Source of the DNA: a candidate division Hyd24-12 bacterium UBA6080
GTDB taxonomy: Bacteria; Fermentibacterota; Fermentibacteria; Fermentibacterales; JCC-6
Direction of reading: 5' to 3'
Assembly (NCBI GenBank): GCA_002436025.1
Contig: DIXM01000002.1
Location: 248,001-312,000, forward strand
DNA length: 64,000 nt
Shown: positions 48,740 to 57,115 of the stretch, piece after piece
Position numbering within the stretch: position 1 is the first letter of the stretch
Layout: each line of letters opens with the position of its first letter
Translations under genes and position numbers: made by a program
The notes under the pieces: model-generated
Databases searched by the model: none
Seen by the model: only the letters and a program-made list of their open reading frames with translations
Told to the model about the DNA's origin: nothing

Positions 48740-50005
48740 TCAGTCCGGCTGATTATCGTCCTCGAACTCGGGGTAGTGTAACTTTCGGCAATCCGGACAG
48801 ATGCCATGGCTGAACTCGGCCTGGGAGTGGGTTTGAATGTAGCTTTCGATCTGATTCCAATAGCCCATGTCATCACGCACCTTCTTGCAGACTGAACAGA
48901 TCGGCATCAGTCCACTGAGGATCTTTACGGTCTGAAGGGCTTTCTCACGCTCTGAAACGAGCCGTTCGCGCTCCTCCTCGATCCTCTTGCGCTCGGAAAT
49001 ATCATTCACGCTGGACAGAACGCACATTTCGCCGTTCACCCTCATGATCTCAGCCGAGAAAAGGCCCGTAAAAGTCTCGCCGGACTTCTTCGTGAAGATG
49101 TACTCCATGCCGGATACGCTTTGGTTTCCCGCAAGCTGCTTCACTACCATTTCCCTGTCCTTCGGCTCGGCCCAGAGGGTCAGTTCAACGGTCGTCCTTC
49201 CAATGACTTCGTCCGGGCTGAAACCCGTGATCCTTTCGAAGCCCCGGTTGACCTCAAAGATGGCACCGTCAGTCATGCGGCTGAGAATAATTGCGTAAGG
49301 AGAGGAGTGGAATGCCGCCGAGAACCTGGCCTCCTGCATCCCGATCGTGCTTATCAGCCTGCGGTTGACCATCAGACCCATGGAATAGGTGAGCAGCACG
49401 AAGAGAAGTTGAAGAACCATGTGAAACGCTGCTTCCGCGTTGCCAGAGTTCAGGTAGTTGCCGGCCTGAAGTGGATTTGTCGCCAGCCATACGGCTCGGA
49501 TGGCAAAGACCAGCGTGTAAAGGAAAAACGCCAGCCCCACCCATGAAGTGAAGTGGCGCATCGCAGCGTTTGCCGGGCGAAGCATCAGGAGCGCGCACTG
49601 AAAACAGATCACGAGAAGCGCGACCGTCAAGTTGAGGGAGCGAAGCGTGAGGTCGGGCGAGACCATTGAGAAGTAGGCGTGAACAACTATGGCAAGCCCG
49701 AGATAAACCAGGTTGCCCGTCCGGGGGATCCTCTGTCCGACAAACCGGGAAAGACCCTCCAGCCCCAGGAACGAGCCGCTGATAATAAGTATGTTGGCGA
49801 ACAGTACCGATGCCCAGTCGGGAATCGAGCCCCGAAGAAGGATCAGAAAAAGCCCCGTGGTCTGCAGCAGGAAGTCCAGCGCCCAGAGGGACAGCCCGTC
49901 GAACTGCTTACGGTTCTGACGCCATAGTGCTGCCATCACCATTGCACAGATGGTGTTGACCAGTACTCCGCCGATTACGACCGTCTGCAGGTCAAGTGAG
50001 TGCAT
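48740..50005 (-). CDS. Membrane-bound PAS sensor protein with C-terminal Cys motif
   Basis: 421 residues. About seven hydrophobic helices in residues 8-215, then a PAS domain (about 225-345, ARFSAAFHSSPYAIILSRM to VNDISERKRIEEE), a short coiled coil and a C-terminal element CSVCKKVRDDMGYWNQIESY followed by CPDCRKLHYPEF. That tail recurs on many PAS-containing bacterial proteins with no kinase or GGDEF output, and may bind metal. No histidine kinase core is present. It is the first gene of a minus-strand chain with the M28 peptidase and acetyltransferase. Confidence 0.85.
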   Translation of the reverse strand: MHSLDLQTVVIGGVLVNTICAMVMAALWRQNRKQFDGLSLWALDFLLQTTGLFLILLRGSIPDWASVLFANILIISGSFLGLEGLSRFVGQRIPRTGNLVYLGLAIVVHAYFSMVSPDLTLRSLNLTVALLVICFQCALLMLRPANAAMRHFTSWVGLAFFLYTLVFAIRAVWLATNPLQAGNYLNSGNAEAAFHMVLQLLFVLLTYSMGLMVNRRLISTIGMQEARFSAAFHSSPYAIILSRMTDGAIFEVNRGFERITGFSPDEVIGRTTVELTLWAEPKDREMVVKQLAGNQSVSGMEYIFTKKSGETFTGLFSAEIMRVNGEMCVLSSVNDISERKRIEEERERLVSEREKALQTVKILSGLMPICSVCKKVRDDMGYWNQIESYIQTHSQAEFSHGICPDCRKLHYPEFEDDNQPD

Positions 50006-50145
50006 CGCGTCCGTTTCTGCCGGGAGATCAGTTCAGTGTAAAAAGCGTAAGGAATATGCATGAGCACGAATGGACAATGACGGCATCAGTTCATAACCCT
50101 TTCCGAGCAACGATCCGCAGGATACTGCATCAGCACTGTCTTGTC

Positions 50146-50553
50146 CTACCGGGTCCAGGGTCCCGACAGGGAAAGCCCCTCCCTGTTCACGGATACATAG
50201 ATGATCTCTGATACCAGCTCGCTTTCCTCGCTGTAGAAGGTCCTGTCGAAACGGAAATGCACGGTGTAGCCCCCCATCTCCTCGTAACCCTGTTCGTGGG
50301 TCGTCCGCATGGAGGAGAGAGGAAAACCGCTGAGTGCGGAAAGCTCGTCTGCGCTCAGGACGTGTGTTTTTCCAAAGGCGTTGATGGTGAAAGAGCTCCA
50401 CACTCCTGATCCCACTGTGGCGCTGATGGAGATGTCCCCAGCCTCGGGAGTCCCCGCGACCTGAACTGAAGCCGAGGTCCAGTCGAGGAATTCCTCCTCG
50501 GAGGCGAAAGTCACGCCCACCAGAAGCAACAGTGTCACAGCAAGCCTTTTCAT
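50146..50553 (-). CDS. Secreted protein of unknown function
   Basis: 135 residues with a signal peptide (MKRLAVTLLLLVGVTFAS) and a beta-rich mature part. I do not recognise a family. It is the last of three overlapping minus-strand genes (ATGA overlap with the one before). Confidence 0.7.
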   Translation of the reverse strand: MKRLAVTLLLLVGVTFASEEEFLDWTSASVQVAGTPEAGDISISATVGSGVWSSFTINAFGKTHVLSADELSALSGFPLSSMRTTHEQGYEEMGGYTVHFRFDRTFYSEESELVSEIIYVSVNREGLSLSGPWTR

Positions 50554-51023
50554 GTTACCCTTTCCGGATTGGTCGGCAAGGACATCCCTGCGGACAGATC
50601 TTCGGTTGCAGTTATCGTTCCCCCCGCAAGCTCGACACCCAGAACTGTTTTGAACGCAGTTGGTTCCTGATACCCCATGTGGACATAGCGGCCAGGTATG
50701 AGGTCTTTCGCAAGCGTGAGCCTTCCCGTGAAGGGCACGCTTATGGCAAGCCCCGGGTAGGTTGCCCTGAACTCCTCCATGGTGGGTTCGACCCCCCCTA
50801 TGGGCAGGTACCGTCCGTTCCTTTCCCTGAGCGTGAGCTGCCGGAGCAGAAGCTCCTGATTCGTAAGCTCATAGGTGCAGTAGTATCCGCGGTAGCAGCC
50901 CGTGTGCATCATTTCGGGTTCCATGCCGAACTGCCCGGGAGTTGCCAGCTCTCCGGGAGTCATGCCTATCAGGGAATACTCTTCATTCCGGTATAGAAAG
51001 GTGTCGGATATCTGGGCAGTCAA
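50550..51023 (-). CDS. Unknown protein, middle gene of a three-gene operon
   Basis: 157 residues, no signal peptide, mostly predicted beta with a CYRGYYCTYELTNQELLLRQL segment. The repeated YRNEEYSLIG and LRERNGRYLPIGG suggest an immunity- or sensor-like cytoplasmic fold, but I cannot name it. TTG start overlapping the preceding stop (TTGA). Confidence 0.65.
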   Translation of the reverse strand: MTAQISDTFLYRNEEYSLIGMTPGELATPGQFGMEPEMMHTGCYRGYYCTYELTNQELLLRQLTLRERNGRYLPIGGVEPTMEEFRATYPGLAISVPFTGRLTLAKDLIPGRYVHMGYQEPTAFKTVLGVELAGGTITATEDLSAGMSLPTNPERVT

Positions 51024-51325
51024 ACTGACTCCATTCCGGCCTCTCTCAGCAGGTCGTCCGACTCCTGTTTCGAAAGCCTCATCAGGTATTCGTCATCCTC
51101 ACTGCCGTTAACGAGGAAGACGTAGTCGGTCCGGTAGAGGAAGAAAGCACCGCATTCCGGACACTGCTTAAGGATACGTTTCCTGCTGCTGCAGGGTTCA
51201 TAGTCGAACACATCGGTCAACCTTGAAAAAGCCGCAGGAAGGTATGTGTTGTTATCTGAACCGAACTTCTGTTCAGCATGCTCCCTGTCGGAAAGCCCTG
51301 AGCATGTCTCGCAGCTGTTTGCCAC
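51020..51325 (-). CDS. Small Cys-containing unknown protein
   Basis: 101 residues. CETCSGLSD near the start, then CSSRKRILKQCPECGAFFLYR, so three CxxC-like elements that could bind zinc. GTG start. It heads the unknown operon 50146-51325, diverging from mscL. Confidence 0.65.
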   Translation of the reverse strand: MANSCETCSGLSDREHAEQKFGSDNNTYLPAAFSRLTDVFDYEPCSSRKRILKQCPECGAFFLYRTDYVFLVNGSEDDEYLMRLSKQESDDLLREAGMESV

Positions 51326-51514
51326 TTTAATCCCCAGCTTCTTCCGGCTTGCAGAAAACCCGGACGGGTTTCATGTTCCTCTCCAGGTCAACGATGCCAC
51401 GGTGGAATATGGTTACTATTGTGGCAGCGATGGAAGTATGAGTTAGATTGTTGTGGTACAACGATTTGTCGCAGCAAACTAATCTATCTAAGTCCGTCCC
51501 CTAAGGAGGGTGAT

Positions 51515-51916
51515 ATGGGAATGATGAAGGAGTTCAGGGCGTTCGCGATGCGGGGGAACGTGATGGACATGGCGGTGGGCATCATCATCGGCGCGGCGTT
51601 CGGGAAGATAATCGCGTCGCTGGTGGCCGACGTGATAATGCCTCCGATAGGGCTGCTGGTCGGAGGGGTGAACTTCACCGATCTTTCGGTAGTCCTCAGG
51701 GAGGCGGTGGGCGAGACCGCCGCGGTGACCCTGAACTACGGTGTTTTCATCCAGACGCTTCTCGACTTCGTGATCGTGGCATTCGCCATCTTCCTGATGA
51801 TCAGGGGGATGAACACTCTGTCCAGGAAGAGGGCCCAGGCGCCCGCTGCCCCCCCCGCGCCTTCTGCGGAAGAGGTTCTTCTGGGGGAGATCAGGGACCT
51901 TCTGAAGCAGAAGTAG
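51515..51916 (+). CDS. mscL: Large-conductance mechanosensitive channel MscL
   Basis: Opens under membrane tension to release solutes. 133 residues: MKEFRAFAMRGNVMDMAVGIIIGAAFGKI (helix 1 with the gating lock), a loop, then FVIVAFAIFLMIRGMN (helix 2) and a charged C-terminal helix. I chose the ATG at 51515, with AAGGAGGG 5 nt upstream. A hybrid sensor kinase gene follows after 28 nt and may share the transcript. Confidence 0.95.
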   Translation: MGMMKEFRAFAMRGNVMDMAVGIIIGAAFGKIIASLVADVIMPPIGLLVGGVNFTDLSVVLREAVGETAAVTLNYGVFIQTLLDFVIVAFAIFLMIRGMNTLSRKRAQAPAAPPAPSAEEVLLGEIRDLLKQK

Positions 51917-51944
51917 GGGCTGTCCCCTTTCAGCCCGGAAGGTC

Positions 51945-54770
51945 TTGGGCTATCTTTCTGGCATGAGTGCCATCGTCCTTCTTCTGTCTGTCGCGGCGTC
52001 CATTGCCGTAAGGGTGGGATATGAAGAGAACCCGCCCATGGCCTTCACCAACCCTTCCGGTGAACCGGACGGTTTTTACGTCGAGCTGGTGAACCACATC
52101 GCGCAGTCCGAGGACTGGAAGCTTCAGTTCGTGCCGGGGGAGTGGTCCGAGCTGCTTGAGTGGCTTGAAAGCGGCGAGATCGACCTTCTGCTATCAATTG
52201 CCATGACGCCGGCCCGGAGGGAGCTCTTTCTCTTCACCGAGAACAGCGCTTATTCCGGGTGGTCCACGGTGGCGGTCAAGCGTTCGGGAAGGTTCGGCTC
52301 GATGGCCGAGCTCGAAGGCGCGACCATTGCGATGATCCACGACGACATCCACTCCATGACGTTCCTGGAACTCGTGGATAGGCTTGGCGTTGCAGTGACG
52401 CCGCTCTGGGTCTCCAATTTTCACGGGGCGATGCAGGCCGTGGCCGACGGCATGGCAGACGGCGCAGCGGTCCCGTGGCACGCCGTGGCTTTCTTCGGGC
52501 CGGATATGGGCCTTGAGGGGTCTCCTGTGGTGTGGAACCCCGTTCAGACAAGTATAGCGGGCAACCTTATGACGGCGGCGCCGCTCATCGCCGCGATAGA
52601 CGGTCATCTTACGGCATTGAAGGCCGATGACGAATCCATCTATTATGCCCTCAGGAGCAAGTGGGTCTTCCCCGATACCGATTCCCATCACCGTTTGCTG
52701 CTTGTCATACTGGGTGTGCTGGCCCTGTCGGGCGTTGTCATCATTTTCGTAAGCAATTTGAGGTTGAGCCGGGAGGTCAGGAAGAAAAATCGCGCCCTCA
52801 GGGTTAATTCCACGCTTGCCACCGTAGCCGGTGCCGTAAACGAGGCGGATTCACTCGACGAACTGTGCAGCAGACTCGTGGGCGCCCTGGCCGACGTGAT
52901 GGAAACCTCGAACCTGTTCGTCGCTGTGTATGTCCCGGAAAGGGACGTGTTCCGCATCCCGAAAATTCTTGACAGGTTCGACGACTACACCGAGATCGAC
53001 AACCCCGGGTCACTGACCCACAACGTGTTCCGCTCCAACGCTGCCGTGAGGTGGAACCGGGAAGAGATAAGCGCCTACTACCGCCGGACCGGCGGCGTAC
53101 AGGTGGGAACGCCTGCCGAGCAGTGGCTGGGTGTCCCCCTCAGGGCAGGGAAGGAACCGGTGGGCGTCGTGGCCGTTCAGAGCTACGAGAGGGCGGACCA
53201 GTTCACTCAGGCTGATCAGGAACTTCTGGAGAGCGTGGGCGCACAGCTTGGCAACGCAATACTCCGCATGAGGGCCATCGAGGAACTCACCGCCTCCAGG
53301 GGGCGGCTCTCAAGGTTGATGGCTGCGGACCCTTCAGCTATCCTGCTTCTCGACGAAAAGGGTGTCGTGCAGGACTGCAACCCACAGGCACGGGATATCC
53401 TGGGCTGCGGCTGCAACGAGCTCATGGGCCTTGACTTCTACGGTTTTCTGAGTCAGGGCGCCGAACGGATGCGGTGTTTCCTTGACCCGGACTCTCCGGA
53501 CGAGGACTTCCGGTTCGCCGGGCAGGTGTCAAAGCCTGATGGGACGGGCTTCCCTTTCGAGGCCAGGGGTTCCGTTTTCGAGGAATCAGGCAGAAGGCTC
53601 TACTTCGTTGGTATTCAGGACGCCACCCGAAAGCTCGCCCTCGAGGCCGAAGCCGCCCGGAACGAGAGGCTGGAGTCGGTCGGTGTTCTGGCAGGTGGCA
53701 TCGCCCACGACTTCAACAACATCCTGACCGGTGTGCTTGCAAACCTCAGCCTTCTGAAAAGGGAGAAACCCGGATCGAAGAGGTTCAGGACCTTCGCGGA
53801 GGACGCCGAGAAAGCCGCCCTCAGCGCCAGGCACCTGACCAACCAGCTCCTCACGTTCGCCCAGGGGGGCGCTCCGGTCAAAAGGGCGGTTCATACGGCC
53901 GAACTGCTTGAACAGGCCACGAGGTTCCTTCTTCGGGGGTCGGGAGTGTCCTTCTCCATCGAGTCGGACAGCGACCTCTGGAATCTCGAGGCCGACCCAG
54001 GTCAGTTCTCGCAGGTGGTGAGCAACCTTGTTTTGAACGCGAAGCAGGCGATGAACGATGCCGGAAGCCTCAGTGTTTTCGCAAGGAATGCAACGCTGAA
54101 GGCCACTGACGAGGAGGGGTTGCCTTCGGGAAGGTACGTGAGGATCCTCTTTCACGATTCCGGCCCCGGGATTCCAAGAAAGATAGCTGACAAGGTCTTC
54201 GACCCCTACTTCACCACCCGGGAAAAGGGGCATGGGCTTGGTCTCACGACCAGCCACTCCATAGTCGTCAGACACGGGGGGCGCATCCGGATACTGCCGT
54301 CCGCCAAAGGGGCGCTCTTCGAAGTGCTGATGCCCGCCGCCCTTGCAGGCACTCTGTTGCCCGCACGCATTGCCGGGATCCCGGCAGAACACACAGAAAA
54401 GATACTTGTCCTCGACGACGAGGAGATAGTGCGTACCGCCGCGAGCAACCTGCTCGGCGCCCTGGGATGCACGGTTGACGAGGCCTCTGACGGCGCCACC
54501 GCCATCGCAATGTACCAGAGCGCCCTTGATGACGGCCGCAGGTACGATGCCGTTATCATGGACCTCACGATTCCCGGAGGGATTGGCGGTGAGCAGGCCG
54601 TTCGCGAGGTGCTGGCCATAGATCCCGACGCCAGGGTGATAGTCTCAAGCGGTTACGCCGGCAACAGCATAATGGCCAACTACCGCGACTTCGGGTTCAG
54701 TGGCGTTCTGAGCAAGCCCTATACCCTTTCAGAGCTCTCCGATGTGATCCGAAGGGTCGTCGATGACTAA
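51945..54770 (+). CDS. Hybrid sensor histidine kinase with periplasmic solute-binding domain
   Basis: About 941 residues. Order: signal or first helix (about 1-20); a periplasmic amino-acid-binding-protein-like domain (about 20-240, VRVGYEENPPMAFTN); transmembrane helix about 250-270; GAF (about 300-440); PAS (about 451-565); HisKA with phospho-His588 in GGIAHDFNNILTG; HATPase with NLVLNAKQAMND, DSGPGIP and GHGLGL; and a receiver domain with Asp873 in VIMDLTIPGG. TTG at 51945 gives the fuller signal sequence; ATG at 51963 is an alternative. No separate response regulator is adjacent. Confidence 0.9.
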   Translation: MGYLSGMSAIVLLLSVAASIAVRVGYEENPPMAFTNPSGEPDGFYVELVNHIAQSEDWKLQFVPGEWSELLEWLESGEIDLLLSIAMTPARRELFLFTENSAYSGWSTVAVKRSGRFGSMAELEGATIAMIHDDIHSMTFLELVDRLGVAVTPLWVSNFHGAMQAVADGMADGAAVPWHAVAFFGPDMGLEGSPVVWNPVQTSIAGNLMTAAPLIAAIDGHLTALKADDESIYYALRSKWVFPDTDSHHRLLLVILGVLALSGVVIIFVSNLRLSREVRKKNRALRVNSTLATVAGAVNEADSLDELCSRLVGALADVMETSNLFVAVYVPERDVFRIPKILDRFDDYTEIDNPGSLTHNVFRSNAAVRWNREEISAYYRRTGGVQVGTPAEQWLGVPLRAGKEPVGVVAVQSYERADQFTQADQELLESVGAQLGNAILRMRAIEELTASRGRLSRLMAADPSAILLLDEKGVVQDCNPQARDILGCGCNELMGLDFYGFLSQGAERMRCFLDPDSPDEDFRFAGQVSKPDGTGFPFEARGSVFEESGRRLYFVGIQDATRKLALEAEAARNERLESVGVLAGGIAHDFNNILTGVLANLSLLKREKPGSKRFRTFAEDAEKAALSARHLTNQLLTFAQGGAPVKRAVHTAELLEQATRFLLRGSGVSFSIESDSDLWNLEADPGQFSQVVSNLVLNAKQAMNDAGSLSVFARNATLKATDEEGLPSGRYVRILFHDSGPGIPRKIADKVFDPYFTTREKGHGLGLTTSHSIVVRHGGRIRILPSAKGALFEVLMPAALAGTLLPARIAGIPAEHTEKILVLDDEEIVRTAASNLLGALGCTVDEASDGATAIAMYQSALDDGRRYDAVIMDLTIPGGIGGEQAVREVLAIDPDARVIVSSGYAGNSIMANYRDFGFSGVLSKPYTLSELSDVIRRVVDD

Positions 54771-54881
54771 CCGCTTTCGTGGCGCCCTGCATAAGTTCGT
54801 GTCGTTCAGTCAGAAAACCTTGAAATGGAACATGATGCCCACTTTCTGTGTATATTGCAGGTGGAATACAGGGAGGTCTTC

Positions 54882-55268
54882 ATGACTAAAACTCAGGTTC
54901 GCTCAAACAGTGCTCCCGCCCCCGTGGGTCCCTACAGCCAGGCCATTCTCACGGAAGGGTTCGTTTTCGCAAGCGGTCAGCTCGGCATCAACCCAGCTAC
55001 GGGTGCCATGCCCCCGACGGTGGAGGAGCAGGCCGAACAGGCCCTGAACAATCTCAGGGCCGTTCTCGAAGCGGGCGGGTCAGCGCTTGACCGGGTCGTC
55101 AAAACCACCGTCCTGCTTGCCGACATGAAGGACTTTGCAAAGGTCAACGGCATATATGCCCGCTATTTCACCGAGCCCTTCCCCGCAAGGGCGGCCTACC
55201 AGGTCGCCGGGCTTCCCCTTGGGGGGCTCGTGGAGATAGAGGCAGTGGCCCTTTCCGGAAGGGACTGA
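54882..55268 (+). CDS. ridA: RidA/YjgF/YER057c family deaminase
   Basis: Hydrolyses reactive enamine/imine intermediates. 128 residues: APAPVGPYSQAIL at the start, FVFASGQLGINP, the conserved Arg in PFPARAAYQVAGLPLGGLVEIEAVA. GGGAGG lies 5 nt before the ATG. A TATATT box (54851-54856) in the 111-nt gap may be its -10 element. The tolQ start is 1 nt after the stop. Confidence 0.95.
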   Translation: MTKTQVRSNSAPAPVGPYSQAILTEGFVFASGQLGINPATGAMPPTVEEQAEQALNNLRAVLEAGGSALDRVVKTTVLLADMKDFAKVNGIYARYFTEPFPARAAYQVAGLPLGGLVEIEAVALSGRD

Positions 55269-55269
55269 C

Positions 55270-55938
55270 ATGCTGGGTCTGGTCTGGTCCACGGTTACCG
55301 CATCCGACGGTTTCACCAAGTTCATCCTGCTTCTGATACTCGTGTTGTCGCTGGGCGCTTGGTCGGTGGCCATATCCAAGCTCAGGGAGCTTTCCCGGAT
55401 AAGCGGGGCTTCGCGAATGTTCATGGAAGCCCTCCGGACTACCGGCCGCCCCCCGGGTGGTGATTTTTTGAAGAACAGTTCCGAGATGGGGCCCCTGGCC
55501 AGGATGTACGCCGAAGCCGGCAGGTATCTTCGCCGCAGAAGCGACCTCGGCCTGACAGGCCCCCTGACGGCCGAGGAAGTCGCGATCCTTCACGGGGCGC
55601 TCGAGAGGGAAGCCAGTGAAGACCTGGCCCAGCGCAGCAGGAACATCGGCTTTCTTGCCACTGTCACCAGCATCAGCCCCCTTCTCGGGCTTCTTGGAAC
55701 CGTTTGGGGCGTGCTGGCCAGTTTCATAGGGATGCGGGAGATGGGCTCGGCCGACATAAGCGCGGTGGGCTCAGGCATCGCCGCAGCCCTGACCACTACA
55801 GTGGCAGGGCTTCTCGCCGCCATTCCCGCCAACGTCTTCCACAACTACTCCGTCGGGAAGGTTGACGACCTTGCTGGAGAGATAGACCGCTTCCTTTCAG
55901 AGCTTGTTGACGTGTGCAGAAGGGGCAGCATAACATGA
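55270..55938 (+). CDS. tolQ: TolQ/ExbB-type proton channel subunit
   Basis: 222 residues with three transmembrane helices (about 15-37, 128-155 and 166-195). IGFLATVTSISPLLGLLGTVWGVLASF and the conserved Thr/Pro in the last two helices match TolQ. With TolR it uses the proton gradient to energise TolA. It overlaps tolR by 4 nt (ATGA). Confidence 0.92.
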   Translation: MLGLVWSTVTASDGFTKFILLLILVLSLGAWSVAISKLRELSRISGASRMFMEALRTTGRPPGGDFLKNSSEMGPLARMYAEAGRYLRRRSDLGLTGPLTAEEVAILHGALEREASEDLAQRSRNIGFLATVTSISPLLGLLGTVWGVLASFIGMREMGSADISAVGSGIAAALTTTVAGLLAAIPANVFHNYSVGKVDDLAGEIDRFLSELVDVCRRGSIT

Positions 55939-56348
55939 TCCGCCCCAGATACCGGCAGCTCTCGACCATCAACGTAACGAACCTCGTTGACGTCACTTTC
56001 GTCCTGCTGGTGATCTTCATGCTGAGCGCCCCTGTGATCCATCGCAGCGCGGATGTCAGGCCCCCTTCCACCGATCAGGGGCGCATCCTGAACCGGCTTG
56101 ACCCCGGAACATCCCTTCTGGTCGAGATCGATGCCCTTGGTAACATCACCGTGGCCGGCGAGCCCGTGGCTCCGGCGGACCTCTCCGGGCTCGCTGCGGC
56201 TGCCCTTGAGGGTGGACGCACCGAAGCCTTTGTGAGGGCCGACGGTGAAGCCCGCTACACAGTTCTTGCCCTGGCGCTCACCGAGCTGCGCAGGGGTGGC
56301 TATGCAAACGTGGGTCTTGTACAGGAGTCCATGAGTGAACAGCCCTGA
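55935..56348 (+). CDS. tolR: TolR/ExbD-type proton channel subunit
   Basis: 137 residues with one transmembrane helix holding the functional Asp (STINVTNLVDVTFVLLVIFML) and a periplasmic domain. The ATG at 55935 overlaps the tolQ stop. The end overlaps the next gene by 14 nt. Confidence 0.9.
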   Translation: MIRPRYRQLSTINVTNLVDVTFVLLVIFMLSAPVIHRSADVRPPSTDQGRILNRLDPGTSLLVEIDALGNITVAGEPVAPADLSGLAAAALEGGRTEAFVRADGEARYTVLALALTELRRGGYANVGLVQESMSEQP

Positions 56349-57090
56349 TGCTTTCCGCAGACCCTCCAGCAGCCCGCCGGTCGTCGACCGGTCGGCCATG
56401 GTCATGTCCTTCGGGGTGCACGCGGGGATACTCGTCCTGATCATCCTGACCGGGCTGATAATGAACTCCGGCCCAGCGCCCGTCATCATGGGTGGTGGCT
56501 CCATGGTTTCGGTCGAGATGGTGGTGCTCGATCCGGAATCGAACCCCGGAAATCCGCAGACCCTTCCGGCCGAGGTCGAGACAGCCCAGATCGAGGAATC
56601 GGTACCGATACCCGAACTGATCCAGGAGATGATGGAGGCCACCGAGGTCGAACCTGTTGAGATCGAGCCTGTTGAAACCCAGCCCGTCGAAGTGCAACCC
56701 GCTGAAACTCAGCCCGCTGAAGTCCAACCCGCCGAGGTGCAGCCCGTACAGACTCAGCCCGCTGAAGTTCAGCCCTCTGGCCAGTTCGTCACCATAGGTT
56801 CCTCGGGAGAGGCGGGAGCGGGAGCGCCCGGACCCGCAAGCTACGAGGGAAGGGTGTTCGCCGCCATCAGAAGGAATTTCGTAACATCCACCGATCCCCC
56901 AAACACGTACCGGATCCATTTCACCGTAAACCTTGACGGTACATACAGGTACGATGTCGTCAGACAGAGCGGCAACGCTGCCTTCGACAGGGCTGTCGAG
57001 CACGCCCTCGAAACGGCCAACATACCTCCGGTGCCTCCGGGTCGAACAAATCCGGTCAGATTGAGTATAGAGTTTCTGGGTCCCGAGTAG
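56335..57090 (+). CDS. TolA/TonB-like energy transducer
   Basis: 251 residues. One N-terminal transmembrane helix (about 22-45), a periplasm-spanning Pro/Glu/Gln-rich stretch of imperfect repeats (about 101-147; units such as PAEVQPAEVQP and VETQP) and a C-terminal TonB/TolA domain (about 165-251, FTVNLDGTYRYDVVRQSGNAAFD). By position it does the TolA job, but its C terminus looks more TonB-like. GTG start with GGAG about 8 nt before. Confidence 0.88.
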   Translation: MNSPDAFRRPSSSPPVVDRSAMVMSFGVHAGILVLIILTGLIMNSGPAPVIMGGGSMVSVEMVVLDPESNPGNPQTLPAEVETAQIEESVPIPELIQEMMEATEVEPVEIEPVETQPVEVQPAETQPAEVQPAEVQPVQTQPAEVQPSGQFVTIGSSGEAGAGAPGPASYEGRVFAAIRRNFVTSTDPPNTYRIHFTVNLDGTYRYDVVRQSGNAAFDRAVEHALETANIPPVPPGRTNPVRLSIEFLGPE

Positions 57091-57115
57091 TTCAGGGGCG
57101 TGAGGGGAGAAACCT

